From assembly GCF_963966145.1 (NCBI RefSeq), contig NC_091051.1:6138001-6202000 (forward strand): a stretch of 64,000 bases of DNA, read 5' to 3'. Positions 11,901-25,361 of the stretch are shown here, in pieces. Source of the stretch: Tenebrio molitor. Lineage: Eukaryota; Arthropoda; Insecta; Coleoptera; Tenebrionidae. Made by a program: the position numbers and the translations under genes. Within the stretch, counting starts at the first letter, position 1. The number at the start of each line of letters is the position of its first letter. The notes below the pieces were generated by a model that was not told the DNA's origin, ran no database searches, and saw only the letters and a list, made by a program, of their open reading frames with translations.

Positions 11901-14639
11901 CGGTTTTTTGAGTACTTAAGAACATGACATGCATTATAAGTTACTTTTGTTTAACGAGAAAGTAACAGTTGAAATGCGTTTATTGTACTTCACTGGTGCA
12001 CCAGAACTATTTTAAAAGTGTCGCATAAAAAATATGCGAAATTGGGTAATGCAGCAACAAAGTGTTATAAGCCTTTGGACCAAATGTTTTTTCTTTGTAT
12101 ATAATTTGTAGTGCTATTATTGGAATTGGGCAAATGTGATAAATATTTTAAAACATGTGCATTAAAAAAGAGAATTATTTTACGAATGTAATTTTAGTAA
12201 CTAAACCTAGTAAAGTAAAATGTGATAGTTGTTGTAAGCTTAACATCACATCTGTCATATTTGGATCAATTAGATCTGAACCTTTTTGACTTAATCAAAG
12301 CTTGATTGACCACCGTCCGTAACTTTTGGAAATCGTTTCTGAACTGAGTAATACATATTAAAAATTAAAAAGAGTCAACAAATTTAATTTTTAACGACGT
12401 TACAATAAAATATACTTACAAACTTACAAACTTACAAACTGTTTTTGTACATAAACTTGAAACGTATTTTGAGATGTTTACCTTCGATTGCTTTGTTAAT
12501 TTCATCATTCAACTTCTTAGAAAACCGTGATTACTATTTGATGACACTGTTTACCGGTTTTTAATACTATTTTTAATTACATTTTATAGACTCTAATACA
12601 ATAATGGTGTTGTTTATTTGTTGAGTTTCGCCTGTTTCTGTTTTGTTTCCATAGTTACGAGCAAAGTCCATTCTTGATTTTTGAAAAGAAATTGTCAATC
12701 TTTTAAATGTCAAACGTAAAATATCATTTTCTACCCGAATTTTATTCGTGATTTCAAAGTCAAAACTGGCACTAATTATGATTAAGTATGAGAACAGTTT
12801 CCACATACCTAAATTATGACAGAAATGTAGTACATACTTATTTTTAGTAGGTATGTTCAGGTAATAAAGTAAAATAATACTGTAATTTTTATGTGGTGGC
12901 AGAATAAAGCTTTAAGAGAAACAATGAAATGTTCTTTTATTTAAAATTTTTTTATCTTCCAGAAAATCAATGGCAGCTATTTTTATTTTGGCATGGAACG
13001 ATGTCATCCTAAAATTATGCTTCTAAAAATACGTATTTTAGAACATATTTTTAAGCACGGGTCAAGCTTCTTTGTATCTTAGATAATGGCGTCGTTTGAA
13101 GGATATTAAACACATAAACTGCTTTCTAAAAACAAATAGAACATAATAAATTGATTAAAAAAATATCAGCAGTTGAACGTGATTCTACGGTTGAGAATGA
13201 TAAAACTCGATAATCAATCATGATCGCATGATTTTTGTAAAATAACATTTAGATCAAAATTACGTGGTCTACACTCTACAGCCTCGTTGTACACACTTCA
13301 TATACATGAGGTAATAATGTCTATGGACCACTTGTTGCATAAATATCCATTACATATCAATCAACGTGTCATATATTCCTAAACGAACACGAAAAAAGAT
13401 GCAATTTTTGGGCCTTGATGCACATACGCAGAATCTGCAGTCTTTTTTATGCAAATTAAAAATTTTCGGCAGATTCTTGATGGACATTTCGTAAGTTGAA
13501 TCACGCCTACACCAAAGCCTTCTAAAGAAGAAAAAGAGATTCTATAGAAGGCTTTGGCTGCCCACGTTCTTCTGAATCATCAGCGAACGATGCCCTAACC
13601 TTACTTCTCGCATTCGTGCTTTATACGAGTACAATACTCATTGCTACAACTTAATAAAACTTAATAAAACAAATGTACTCATAATATTTTTACTAAATTT
13701 ACATATTTTTAATACTAACACATTATTTACAGTTTTACTCATTTTATGTGACAGATATTGGTTCACTTAAATCGCCATCATTTCCAAGGCGAACTTGATT
13801 ACAATATTTTTTTATCACATTAGAAGTACTGTTGACAATAAACAAATAAAAAGGTAATGTACAAAATGGTTACCTTTGGAATATTTTATATGGATTTCAA
13901 TTTATCCTTGAAACAGAAAATAGAAGTTATTTTTAAACTTCTCTCATCAAGCACGTACAAACTATTTATAATTGAATTCCTTGATGGTGGTCACTTTATT
14001 GAAGAAACATTGTATACTGTTATATTATTCAAAATATCGTTTGAAGGAGCGACTAAGATACGACGCGAAAACAAACTAAGAAGAATGTACATCTATTAAA
14101 CAACACTTTTTTATTTATCCTTGTGGTAATGTAAAAATTCTGAAATTATCGCTTCCAAGAAGTATAATGTAATGTGTCAATAATTCGAATCAGTTTAAAA
14201 CAACCCGAAGAAATATATTTAAAAATATTCGTACCTTGCGGTTCACGTTTTGTGTGTTTTACAGTACTGTGCAGTCAATAGGTACGGAAGGATAATTATC
14301 CGAGGATACGCTTGATATTTTTTTTAACCGTTTTCTGTCAAAATTCTTTCGTTTTTTTTTCTCTGTCAAATGAATTCACTTTCATTTGCTTCGTGCTCAC
14401 GTTGCACTTTACACGACTTCCTTAATCAAATTTCAAAACTGAACGTCATCCAGGAAGTGCAGTGCCGGAACTGTACCGTACCGTGCTGTCTCCGCCGAAT
14501 TTTTAGATTGGTGTTAGTCACTCTGTGGTGTGGGTTTGGCTATTTTTATTTGTTGACAATCAGTGCAGTAGTTCAAGGATCCAACACCCACCGGCGTAAT
14601 CCTCTTTGACATTATCGGTTTATCTAGACAATTTGAGAG
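8995..14639. other. long noncoding region
   Basis: No exon chain is recognisable on either strand over 5.6 kb. The contents I can name are a fold-back hairpin (10900-11003), a short CTTACAAA tandem run (12417-12440), and a small inverted repeat near 13515-13555 around CCTTCTAAAGAAG. Frames at 9553, 10136, 11068, 12573 and 13857 show no domain and no splice support. Confidence 0.45.
10900..11003. repeat. fold-back hairpin (GAGCG-core class)
   Basis: The arms CTTCAACGAGCGTATAATG and its near complement CATTATACGCGAGTTGAAG enclose a core with CTCGCCTACGGCTCG. It belongs with the hairpins at 7567 and 21549. Confidence 0.7.
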
Positions 14640-14765
14640 AGAAGAGAGCAAGGATAGAATACCTCTTGGCAAACATTTAATTCAGTAGCTGACCGTTCTT
14701 CTGTTGCGAAACCGATCGGGTTATGTATCGAAATGTATAATTACAGTGCATTATGGTGTTTCCTG
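14640..14765 (+). other. possible 5' noncoding exon of the tetraspanin gene
   Basis: A consensus donor (CCTG then GTAAGA) lies at 14765/14766. The first coding exon of the tetraspanin begins after an acceptor (polypyrimidine then TTTTAG) at 16886, so an upstream untranslated exon must exist. This stretch is the best candidate, with a TCAGT-type initiator near 14682. If joined, it would place a short upstream open frame before the real start. The upstream boundary is a guess. Confidence 0.3.
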
Positions 14766-16317
14766 GTAAGAACGAGTTGAGGTAACGTTGGCAGTGACAT
14801 TGACAGTATTAGCATTCGCGTATTGCGTGTTACACAGGGTCGATTTTAGATATTTGACGTTATCTCAACGAGCAAGGCCATGTTTCGTAATATAAATAAA
14901 TAAGGGGATCTTTAGGTGACACCTTTATGTGTCGTTTTTTTAATCTGACACAACAGGGATTGCTGAGGCAACATTTTTTGCATCACTCTTTAATCAATAA
15001 AAAAATAGATAATTATTTTTAAGTGCAAAACTAGTTAGAATTAATGGATGAGGTAGTATTTGAGAAGTTTTGAAAATTTGAGAGCTAAGGAACCACTGAG
15101 GTACAAATAAATTTTGGTACAAATGACTAAATGACTTTTGCGTTATTTCTTGGATCAGTTGCACTCTTCAAGTAGTCCTAGTTCACCTCTAAATAGTCTA
15201 AAAAATCTAGACTTCCATAATAGGAAAAAAATGGATTTAGACTGAGATATGAGATGAAGAAGATTTTTCTTGTGGCAGAAATCCTTCAGACAAATAATTT
15301 TAGACGTTATTGAGAACAAATTATAGCAATTTATGAAGTTAACATCGATGTCACAAAGTATTTAACATTCTACATGGAATGGAAGTGGAAATTTTATCTC
15401 AATTTTAGCATTTGCAAATTTAAAAAAGCAATAATATACCGACTTTTGCAATTTTAGAGAAATTTCCTCGTTCGTGTCGGCAACTTTCTCCCAACAGATC
15501 AAAGATCTTTTGCGGCCGCCGATACTGGGTCAAGATTTCTGACAGTGCTATTATTTATACTAAAAAATAAACACGTAGCTTAGTGAAAATTAATGCTTTT
15601 GTCTAGTTTTGTTTTTTCAATAAATAATAATAATAGTGTACTCGATTTCTATGTTGTGTAAAATGTGAGCGTAGAAAAAAAGAAAACGAAAAAAATATAA
15701 AAGTAATGGAAATAGTGCTTTCAAAAGAATTATGACAGAAATATTCGTAATAATAAATAAATCTGGCCTTGATGCCGTGCCCCTTTATAATGTTATTTCT
15801 TATAGTACTGTCAGAAACGAATTACATAATTACATTAAATACAAAATAAATAATTAAGCAAAGAAAAGACAATATTATTATGTATTTTTATCAAATTATT
15901 TTAGGTAAAGGTAGATTAAAAAGTTTTTGAAATTAATTTTAAAATGTTGTTTACTTTAGCATTTGACCACGTCCTTGGAATTAATACCTTATCTTTCCGT
16001 TTAGCAACTAAGAATGAAAATAAGTGCATTGATAATGGTTGCTACCGACCAGGTTCATTAAAAAGAACATGAATTTATATAATTATACAAATATTCTATC
16101 AAGTATTTAACGTTTTTGATGCGTTTAAAAAAAAGAACGTAAATGTTATGTTTAACTTTAACTCTGCATCCTGGACGTCAAGATGACAACAAATAAATTT
16201 CAAAAATGTTTCTTTCGAATGACACAAAATCAAAGAATTAAATTGTGACATTATATTATTTTTATTCAGGTAAAGAACGTACCACGTGGCTAAAATGCCA
16301 AAATGTATTAAAACATA

Positions 16318-16786
16318 CAGGGTGTTTCTGAAATAGGTGCATTAATTTTAACTGGTAATAGAACTCGTCAAAAGGAACAACTTTTCTATCTACCATTTTG
16401 CCGAAAAACGATGTTTAATTCAAAAAAAAAATTGGAGAGATTTTTCACTAAAATAGCCCTACGCCACTAAATACTGCAATGGCTAATTGAGACCAGCGCT
16501 AATATGAAAAAAACATGCAGTTTCATCCAGAAAACGTGTTTTAACGCCGAAATCGAAATTCAAACAAATCTACCCGTATAGCAAAAAATCCACTTCGTAA
16601 GAATCTGGTTGTTTCACGTTTTTAGGTAGCTTAGTTTTGGAGATATGAACGGTTTTAGGAAAATCTTTCCTAGTTTTTTAAGCCATTACGCAACGTTTTT
16701 CGCCAAAATGGCAAAGAGAAAAATTGTTCCTTTTGATGAGTTCTATTACCAGTTAAAATTAATGCACTTATTTCAGAAACAGCCTG
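16318..16786. mobile_element. TA-flanked MITE, 469 bp
   Basis: The inverted repeats start CAGGGTGTTTCTGAAATAG and extend about 65 bp at each end. TA is present on both sides (16316-16317 and 16787-16788), the target duplication of Tc1/mariner elements. It lies in the presumed first intron of the tetraspanin gene and encodes no transposase. Confidence 0.85.
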
Positions 16787-16910
16787 TATTTATTCCGTAT
16801 TTTCAAATATCGTAATAATATTTTTTATCTTTAATGTTTATACTTTATACCCCATAAATGATAAATTATTTGTATTTATTTTTTAGGCAGCTGAGAGGCA
16901 GTGAATAAAA

Positions 16911-18161
16911 ATGTCGCGCAGTGGTTACACGTGCGTGAGGCATCTATTTTGCTGGCTAAATGTACTTCTTTGGGTGAGTTCACGTGATTTCCCTCCATTT
17001 AGCAATCTATTGCGCTTGTTTTTTGAAACCTCACAATTTGTACCAAAGTAGACGTTTTGAAACTTGCTTGATACATTTCTAAATACCGTTTTCCACTTAC
17101 TCTCACTCAAATACTGTGAATGAGTTCTGGTTTCTAATCTCACGTGTACAAATAGTCATTACACGCGACCGATATTGTAAACAATATTTCTCCCACATTA
17201 AGAAACTAATAAATCATTGTTGAAGCAGACAATGGATTGCGTCTTCCAGAATTTTAACACTTTCTGTTTGCGACACAATTGTTGTAAACCGTGTTTTCTA
17301 GATTACAGGTTGTGGAGTTCTGGGAGTTGGAATCTGGCTGAGGATAGCTTATGAGGGCTACGCTTCATTATTACCCCAATATGCCCTTTTAAGTGCCGAC
17401 TCGTTGGCCATAGCGGTCGGCACTATTACCTTCATACTGTCATTTCTCGCGTGTTGTGGCTCCTGGTTCCAGAGCAGGTGCATGTTAGTCACAGTAAGTC
17501 CCCACTCGTCTATTCCACAGGATCTAATTCGCTCTCAGTATTTCAGTCTAGTTGTGTTCATGTTTATCGCCGAATTTCTCGTCGGCTCCTTGGCTTTTGT
17601 GTTTCGAGTCTCGTTGGGGCACACTTTTCGGCAGGAGTTGCAAAACGGACTTTGGCACCATTACAATGTGACAGCGAGGGGGCCCAACAGTTTAGTAACC
17701 ATCTGGGACAACCTGCAATCAGAAGTATTTCATCCAGACGCTTTACTCGCACCGCTACGAACAAAATAATTTTTCATTTTAGTTCAAATGTTGCGGCGTC
17801 GTCAGTTACCAAGACTGGTTTATGATTGATGCTTGGCCTAACAAGACATGGGTTCCTGACACTTGTTGCCTTCCCTCGAATTTAACAGAAGACTGTGGAA
17901 AGTCAGGGGATGCGAATAATTTTTATTCCTCCGGGTGTTACCATCAAATTCACATGTGGTTTGTACAGAGGCTTCACATTGTGGGCGTGGTTGGACTAGT
18001 AGTTGCGTTCATTCAGGTACTTTGCAAAAAGACTTAATAAAATGTCCGGTTTCATTTTTTTGTTGCAGCTTTTTGGTTTAATATCGTCCATGCTGTTGTT
18101 CTGTACGGTAAGGCATAAAAGGACTTCACGGACGTACAAATCGTACCAAACTCATGCCTAA
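16911..18161 (+). CDS. tetraspanin, Tsp5D-like (TSPAN4/9 type)
   Basis: Exons 16911-16973, 17302-17493, 17539-17724, 17783-18016 and 18069-18161 join in frame to 255 residues. Tetraspanins organise membrane protein complexes at the cell surface. Four membrane segments fit the family: about 13-35, 55-76, 85-108 and 210-240. The large outer loop has the CCG motif at residues 150-152, CC at 175-176 after PDT, and cysteines 185 and 199, giving six loop cysteines. Two N-glycosylation sites are present (NKT at 167, NLT at 180). The C terminus (LFCTVRHKR, then TYKSYQ) is what I recall of Drosophila Tsp5D. The second intron is only 45 nt, has no stop and is a multiple of three. A possible poly(A) signal, AATAAA, lies at 18933-18938. 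The start was chosen as the first ATG after the acceptor at 16886. Confidence 0.92.
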
Positions 18162-20753
18162 ATTTTTTTCTTAAACCGTAAAATTTTCAATTACGTAAAG
18201 CATATCACGAAAACGACTGTGGCACGTGTATCCATTAGTAAATTAATTTTTAGAGTGTAGGTAAGTCAACGAAGAAACTGTCTAGTTTGTACGTGTAGAG
18301 CAAGCCAAATTACAGTATTATATTTAGATGGTAGTAGTTGTTAATTATTATACAAGACATTTCTATAATTATTTTCTTTTTGTTTTACTAACAATAAGAT
18401 TTTGATGGTAATAACCAATTTAAAATAATAATTAGATAAACCTAACGAAGCTATTAGAATCTAATTAAGTTAAGCAATGTTGTTGAAATCAATAATAGAT
18501 CTGTTATCTTGAGATTGACCACCTAATAAGCTGATGTTCTCACTTCTTGTTGACTATATAACGTAGTGATTTTTTCAGGAAATATATCCATAATTTTTAT
18601 GATGTTAACTTTTTCCTATACTTAAGTTATTAATGTTACTGTAAATGTTTTATTAAAGATATATTTTTGTAACTTATTTTTTACTACATAAATGCTAGTA
18701 CTATAGTCTACTAAAAACTGCAGACATTAACAAAAATTCATCAATGAAGTCTTCAAGGCCAGTAACAACAAATTTATTGTAAAATTCTCGCGCTGTTTAT
18801 AACTGAAATGAAGTTAACAACATCTTACATGTCTCTGTTAAAAACTTTAAGAATAACGTTTTTATAGTATGTAAATGTTATTTTTATTTTGTTTAAGTTA
18901 TAAAATGGAAATTACTTTCAACTGAGTTTATGAATAAAGGAGATTTTTTTTATATATTTGGTACGTAATAATTAGTTTCCACAAAACCATCTGATCGAAA
19001 TGCAAGATTTAAGATATTTTTGCTTTAACTTTTAACATGTTAATTCACTCCGTTATAAATTGCAAAATAATTCTTACAACGCAGAATAATGTTTTGGTTT
19101 CTTTAATAACAAAGGTGCCAAATAATACAAGGTCTAGATTTGACCGTCGAGTAATTTCTTAGTTAAGAAACAGTTTTCAACAGTGGTAAACCAAAAAAAC
19201 CAAAGCAACTTAATCAGAGCAAAGAGGTCTTATCTTTTAATACAAATTATGCAGACAATCAACGCGGATGCCTGAAATGTTGTCAGGAGGTAAGGACCAC
19301 AACGAGGATAAAGAAAAGAACGAATGACAAAAACTTTTACTCTATATGGAATAGAAACGTCAAGTTGACATTTCTCAAAATGACATTTGACATTTGTCAA
19401 AAAATAACATTCCGATATTTTACTAATTTGTAATAAAATTTATCAAAAGATACCGTTTTATTTATTAAAATTAACCCGCACGATTATTACAACTGGTTTC
19501 AGATATTATCCTAAAATATTAACATGAAATTTAACTTTTTTGCCTTGTTTGAAGAATAAGCCAAAATTAAATCTTTCTTACTTTTTTTTTAGAATTTCAT
19601 CTATTTCTTTTTAACATATCATTCTCCATTTCATACTTGCACTTCGATGTTTCTTTGTAATGAATCCAACTGTGCCGTTTTAATTTTTTTTACGAAAACT
19701 TGGGGACAACTTCCGCAGAATGATTCATTATCGGAATTCATGTTTCAAAAGGTTGAATTCTACAATACATATTTTTAAGTGTTTAATTGACTCATACTAA
19801 TGGTTGTAGTCGACAATATTTATTAATGACACCGTTAAAAATATTGTTTATAAAATAAAAAGTTCCTAAAAGTTAGGCAAAATGCCGTACAGCAGTGTAG
19901 GTTAAACTGCATACCCACAAAATGTTACCAAATTTCTTGATCATAAAAAATTCGGTGAAAGTTTGCCTATACGTTATAAACTAAAATCTCTATCAGGTCC
20001 TGTTATCCTGATATCAAATTGCGTTAAATGTTTGTTGTATTTTATTTTATCACAGTAACAAACAGATTAGCAACAAAATATATTTGCAACAAGATTGAAG
20101 CTAGATAACACAACAATCCGATATGTAGTCTACTTTTGGATTTTGGGCTTAGTTAGTGATGCATTTGTTTGAGGAAAAAAGAATACAAAGAAAATGGATC
20201 AAGCGATTATAGAAAATATGTAATACAGAAATTACTTTGAAAAAAATTGCAAAAATATTTCAGACAAGTAATTTTAAATTGTTTTAATTTTTATGTAGGT
20301 ACTGAATTTTAATTATTTGGAATAAATGTATCTAAGAAAAAAGTAACAACCGATGCCTGGTGCCTGTTAGTGTCGTAAGTCCAATGTGGGATTACACACC
20401 TAAGAATAATAAATTGATTTAAGACGAAGCCAATAATTCCCATCTTCAGCCAATAAATATATGTCTGGATGTAAACAGGTGTGAATGCGCCTGCGTGTCA
20501 CATTATCGACATTTGAAATGGGCGCCTGTGTACTGTCCATGGTTAAAATCCAGCACGATGTCGTCGCGATTTTTTCTTACAATTCACTTCTGTTTACACT
20601 CGGAGATCCTCACTTACTTTGTTTAAATTAATGCAGCGGTCAGCTAGAAAGAAAATTTCGCAACAGTTATGTTTTCCAAGTCGAACGTTATGGAAGTCGT
20701 CCCGTGGTACGGTAATGTAATTATCCAATTAAAAATCTCACCCATCTAAAATA
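18162..20753. other. 3' UTR and intergenic DNA
   Basis: The first about 780 bases are probably tetraspanin 3' untranslated region, ending near the AATAAA at 18933. The rest, up to the THEM6-like start, holds no recognisable gene or bounded repeat. Confidence 0.45.
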
Positions 20754-22318
20754 ATGGTGTTGTGCTACATAATATTCGGCTTTTTGATTTTTATTTTGTT
20801 TGCGTACTCGTTTCTCGAAATTCACTATTTTCTACGTGCCTCACTGTGCGTCATTCTGGCCAGGATATCGAAGAAGAAGACTCATCTCTTGAGCGAAACT
20901 CTAATCAAGGGTAAGTGGTGGCTGCTGAAAATATGGATTTTTCTGTACAAGGACATTAAAAAAAATCACGTAAAAATAAATCTATTTATATTTAGTTCAA
21001 CACAAGCTATTTTGTCTTTTCTATTTTTTTTTTAATTTAAGGGATAAAACGTGCAAGATTTGTCTGTGTTAATTTATTAGTGAAGGTTTAAAAACGAAAC
21101 GTCAAGATAAATTTACCAATAATACGATTGCATAAACACATTCAGTTAATAAGTAGCACACCAATGCTATTACTGAAACTTAATTTCTAAGCCTAAATGA
21201 GAAAATTTTTAGATTTTTTTTCTTAAACTCACAATCAACAATTAACGTTTTCATAATTTATTCAACAATTACTTTTCCGCATAAGAAAAAATATGACCGG
21301 CTGGAAGGCTTTCCAGAGGGATAAACTAAAGTTGTGAACCTTCAAATATGTTATAGTAAAGATTTGACTTTGACCGCGATTACTATTTAGGTAAAAGTGT
21401 TTTTCCTACATTATTAAATATGTATAATCCGAAGGTAAAAATCCTTTAGGCGTAGGTGCGTATTTAAGTTAATCAGCATTCCAGAGTGAATTTAACATTG
21501 AAGTTATCTTCATGATTTTTTTCTAATCAATATGCAAATGTGGAGATTTAATAGTAATCGTTCAACGAGCGTATAATGCTGGCTGTCACCCACGAGTATG
21601 AAGTTGGCTGCATGAGTGGGCGAGCGAGTTACTACACGCAAGTAGAATATGATTACTTCTTTTTAATGAGAAACGTGCACGCTCGTGAATTACGACATAT
21701 CAAAATAAACTTGGCATTTTAAAATTGCCACTTAATGAGTTTCTTATTGGTCTTTTTAAGTCATTGTTAATCTTTTTCAATTGCAGGAATTTGTTTAACA
21801 AGTGATATTGACTCGATGCTGACGCACATGAACAATGCGAGATTCTTGCGCGAACTCGATTTTGCTAAAATCGATTTTTACGAAAGAACAGGCCTCTACA
21901 AGTGCATCAAAAAACACGGGGGAAGTCTAGTTTTGGGTGCATCGACCATTAGATATCGACGCTTCATCAAATTGTTCAATAGATATCTAATAACCACGAA
22001 GGTACAGCAGGTTTTTAATTTCACCTGATTTAAGTTTTATTTATTTTTTAATTCCAGATCGTGTACTGGGATGAGCAGAGTATATACATGGAGCATCGCT
22101 TTCTAACCCCTTCAGATATGTTTATAAACGCTATCGTGTTGTGTCGAACGCGATTAACCAACTGCAATGCTGAAAACGTAATCAATGATCTTCTAGTCAA
22201 TTATTCAGGGGACGACGTGGAGAATAACAAGAAAGAGAAACCGGAGTTGACGCCGGATTTAGCAAAATGGATAGAAAGCAACGAGATTTCGAGCGCAACT
22301 TTGAGAAGTATTAAGTAA
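20754..22318 (+). CDS. THEM6: THEM6-like hot-dog fold protein
   Basis: Exons 20754-20910, 21787-22001 and 22058-22318 join in frame with GT..AG introns to 210 residues, the usual length of THEM6. Residues about 3-20 form an N-terminal membrane anchor. The rest is a single hot-dog domain of the 4-hydroxybenzoyl-CoA thioesterase superfamily. Family signatures are the HMNNARFLRELD block (residues 66-77), then DFYERTGLY, then a TIRYRRF strand and IVYWDEQS followed by YMEHRF. Vertebrate THEM6 is an ER-membrane protein linked to lipid homeostasis; enzymatic activity is not established from sequence. The start was chosen as the ATG giving the anchor directly. The 0.9-kb first intron contains a fold-back hairpin (21549-21666). 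Confidence 0.9.
21549..21666. repeat. fold-back hairpin (GAGCG-core class)
   Basis: The arms start TTCAACGAGCGTATAATG and end in an imperfect complement near 21640-21660, around a core with GTGGGCGAGCGAG. It sits in the first intron of the THEM6-like gene and is related to 10900-11003. Confidence 0.6.
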
Positions 22319-24072
22319 AAAGTTGTGTGCAGCAGCGTAATGAAAATCAATTTGACTCGATGATATAAACAGGATTAAGTTAGTGTTAGATAATTTAGTG
22401 ACACTCAATACTGTGGGCATTGCTGTTTTATATGTTTGTTGGTCAGTAAGAAATGAAACGACATCATTAAAACCAACAGTTTCTATTTTTTTTTGTGTGA
22501 ATGAATTGCACATTCCTTACGTAAACGCTTGACCAAAGAGGCTCAGAAGAAGGTTTGTGAATTTTTATATAAATCTATATTTGATCTGCAGACATAAAAT
22601 ATAGATACATGATATAGATAAATAGAATTGACCTAAATTTTGTAAAATAGATACAAACTAAATTTTTGTTAATTATAGACAACTCCTTTTCCGCGGTAAT
22701 GATTGGTATTCGATATCTAAAATGTGATTTACATTCTCATCTATGTGATTAAGACATAAGTTATTAAAATTTATAAGATAATGTTGCTAAGATTTTATAA
22801 TAAACATGTTAAAATTAAATTATCTGATGTTTTACTCATCCACTATTGGACATGAAGATAGCAACAAACATATTTCATTTGGTTTACTGGATCAAGAAAC
22901 TAAAACGATTACTTCGTGGACGTTACAGTTTTAATATTAGTGATTAATAGTAATTGAACTGTCGGTATTATTCCACATAGTTTCAGTTGACGAAAAAATA
23001 AGTTACCTAGTTTTTCATAAAATTCAATTCATCCGTTTAGTTTTACATATTTTTTGTTGTTTTTTTCTAATGTTGCTTGGATACGCCTGCACCAGTCAAA
23101 CTTCTTCTTTTTGTACTTATGGAAATATTGGAACTCTCATAGCATTGATAAAATGGGAATTACAAAAAAAATCAACACACAAACAAATAATTTGATGACA
23201 AAATGGATTCCATCTATTTTGCACCATTTAAAAGAAATGTTTCATTGCAAACCTGTTTCTTAAAACTTAAAAACTATGTGATCACAGTTGATTCTTTGTT
23301 TTGTTTTTATTTAAGTTCTTATTTCCGTTTCCGCCTATTGATCCGTGGAAATGTTATCAACACGTGTTATTTTCAAATGACAGATGTCATTTCATCTGGA
23401 TTATCACATCACTGCCAAGTTATTAATCATGTTTATGTTATTATCTTATTAACTTTAATAATTCACTAGATTTTATAGGCGTGTCACGTCAATTGCAACA
23501 TTTATGACATGCTCCATATAGTTTCATAAATCTTTAGTGGAAGACATTAACGTGAAATATCTTCACTCTTGTTGCGTTCGTAACAATCTAGTGCTTTAAC
23601 GATGCGAATTTTATTGCCCAATCAAAATGTAACTTCTAGATTGAGGGATTAGGTTTGTTTCTGAGAAGTACATACTGTCTGCATCAACAATATAGATCTC
23701 TGAATCAGAGTTAAAAGTTTCATTGCTTCTAATCCGTTATATCTTTTTAATCTCCACAATCTCGTCAACAGTAGTCTTGCTTAATTGAAAATATATTCAT
23801 TAAATTAGGAGATTCCTATAGAATCCCAACAAACTTTGATCCCCTTTTGAGACTGGCTGTGGTAAAATAAAATCATACTTTTTCATCAATTCTTTTTTAT
23901 TAACAAATAACCGTAGGTTCATCTTCTATATCTATAAATTTAATGACATGTTCTTTTTGATCTTATAAACGATAAAGGACAAAACGTTGCTATAATACTT
24001 TAAATCCCAAGTGTGGTGACGTTTTCTCATATGTTGGCAATGCAAATGTTGGTCATTCTGATGACAGTTCTA
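22319..24072. other. noncoding stretch, nothing recognised
   Basis: AT-rich intergenic DNA downstream of the THEM6-like gene. Frames at 23054 and 23203 are short, overlapping and without domain signal. Confidence 0.45.
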
Positions 24073-24339
24073 CTGTCGCGAGCAAAAAATTCTGGTCGTC
24101 AATGTCATTGCAAAATTTGGTTATATTGTCATAAATTAAAAAAATGTCCCTGTCTGATTATGCCCATGTCAACAAAGTGTCAAGAAAAGTTGAATTATTA
24201 CTAAAAAATGACAATTAATGTCATATAACATGATGATAGGTGATGAATTAGGTGTGATATTTACGACCCTTTTACAATGGAGCATTTTCCATTGAGTCAA
24301 AGCATGATTTTGACGACCAGTTTTTTTTGCTCGCGACAG
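24073..24339. mobile_element. TA-flanked MITE, 267 bp
   Basis: The terminal inverted repeats start CTGTCGCGAGCAAAAAA and run on through CTGGTCGTCAA. TA is present on both sides (24071-24072, 24340-24341). No coding capacity. Confidence 0.85.
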
Positions 24340-24430
24340 TACATTTGACAAAAGACATAGGCGTACGTGCTTAGAGGGACGGGAGAAAAACGTGAATTTG
24401 TTGAAGTAATTGGAAAAAGAAAAACTTATG

Positions 24431-24568
24431 GTGCGTTCATTTAAATTTATCTTCAAAGTAGATAAAGATAAAGATCACAGCTGTTTAAATCTACGCTTTT
24501 GCACGAGTGGTGCGTTCTCAATCGACTCTCCAACGCCAACTTTGAGGATACATTTAAATGAACGCACG
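24431..24568. mobile_element. MITE, family of 8844 and 32673
   Basis: The ends read GTGCGTTCATTTAAAT and its complement. The right half contains the family block with GTGCGTTCTCAATCGACTC. Confidence 0.75.
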
Positions 24569-25361
24569 ATATATTTTAACAAGCATGTATCAGTAAGTGA
24601 TTAGAGAAAATGTTCGAAATGATGTGCACCTTGCTACAGAAAATACTGAACTCTTATATTTATATTGAGTATGGGTGCACGCCGATGTTTTGACTTAAGC
24701 ATCAGTTTTGCCGAACTAATATTTTAAAAGTATTACCAGTCTATCAAAAATAATCACAATCTTTTGCTGTAGAATAAATTTTTGGTAAACGTAAACGTCA
24801 AAATCGCCTGTCAACTCTGTCAAAGCTGACAACCGGAAATGCGTTTAGATTACAGTGGTACCAAAATCATTCAAATTTTCATTGTTACCAACAGACTCAG
24901 TCATTCTTGATCACGTTGTACTAGTCAATAGATCATTAGCCAGAGCTCACATAAGTTAAAGTTCACTCACTTCACAATTTAAAAAAATACTCACTTATCT
25001 GGCACCAAGAGAATGTTCCTACTACAATATCTAGACCATCAGGAATTTTACAACAAGGCTACGTCTTTGTTTTTGATCAAGATTGCCTTGTGTTTGATTT
25101 TAAAATTTCCAGTTTCACGTGATCACGTTTTTAATTAAATTTATTAACGAATCAATAAACTAAATGACTGAAAGAAAAGTAATGTAATGTTTTCACCGCG
25201 TGACAAATGCTTCCTTCTTTCCTGTCATCATCAATCATGATAATTTGTAAAGAGTTAAAGGGATTTAAATCTCTTAGCGATTAAGTTGTGATTTTTCTAT
25301 ATATTGTTCGATAGTGCACACATACAAAGATCATTGTAAGTGTTGACTTGGTTCGATCAAA
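24569..25361. other. intergenic DNA and promoter of the small CBM14 gene
   Basis: No gene is recognised. A weak TATA-like stretch (CTATATATT near 25298) stands about 65 bases before the start of the CBM14 gene. Confidence 0.4.

Noticed and set aside
12417..12440. CTTACAAA tandem run as the start of a CRISPR-like or satellite array
   Set aside because: Only about three units with no spacers; a simple short tandem repeat in animal DNA.
17451..17825. 124-residue frame overlapping the tetraspanin in another register
   Set aside because: The spliced tetraspanin explains the region, with conserved cysteines and clean junctions in the other frame.
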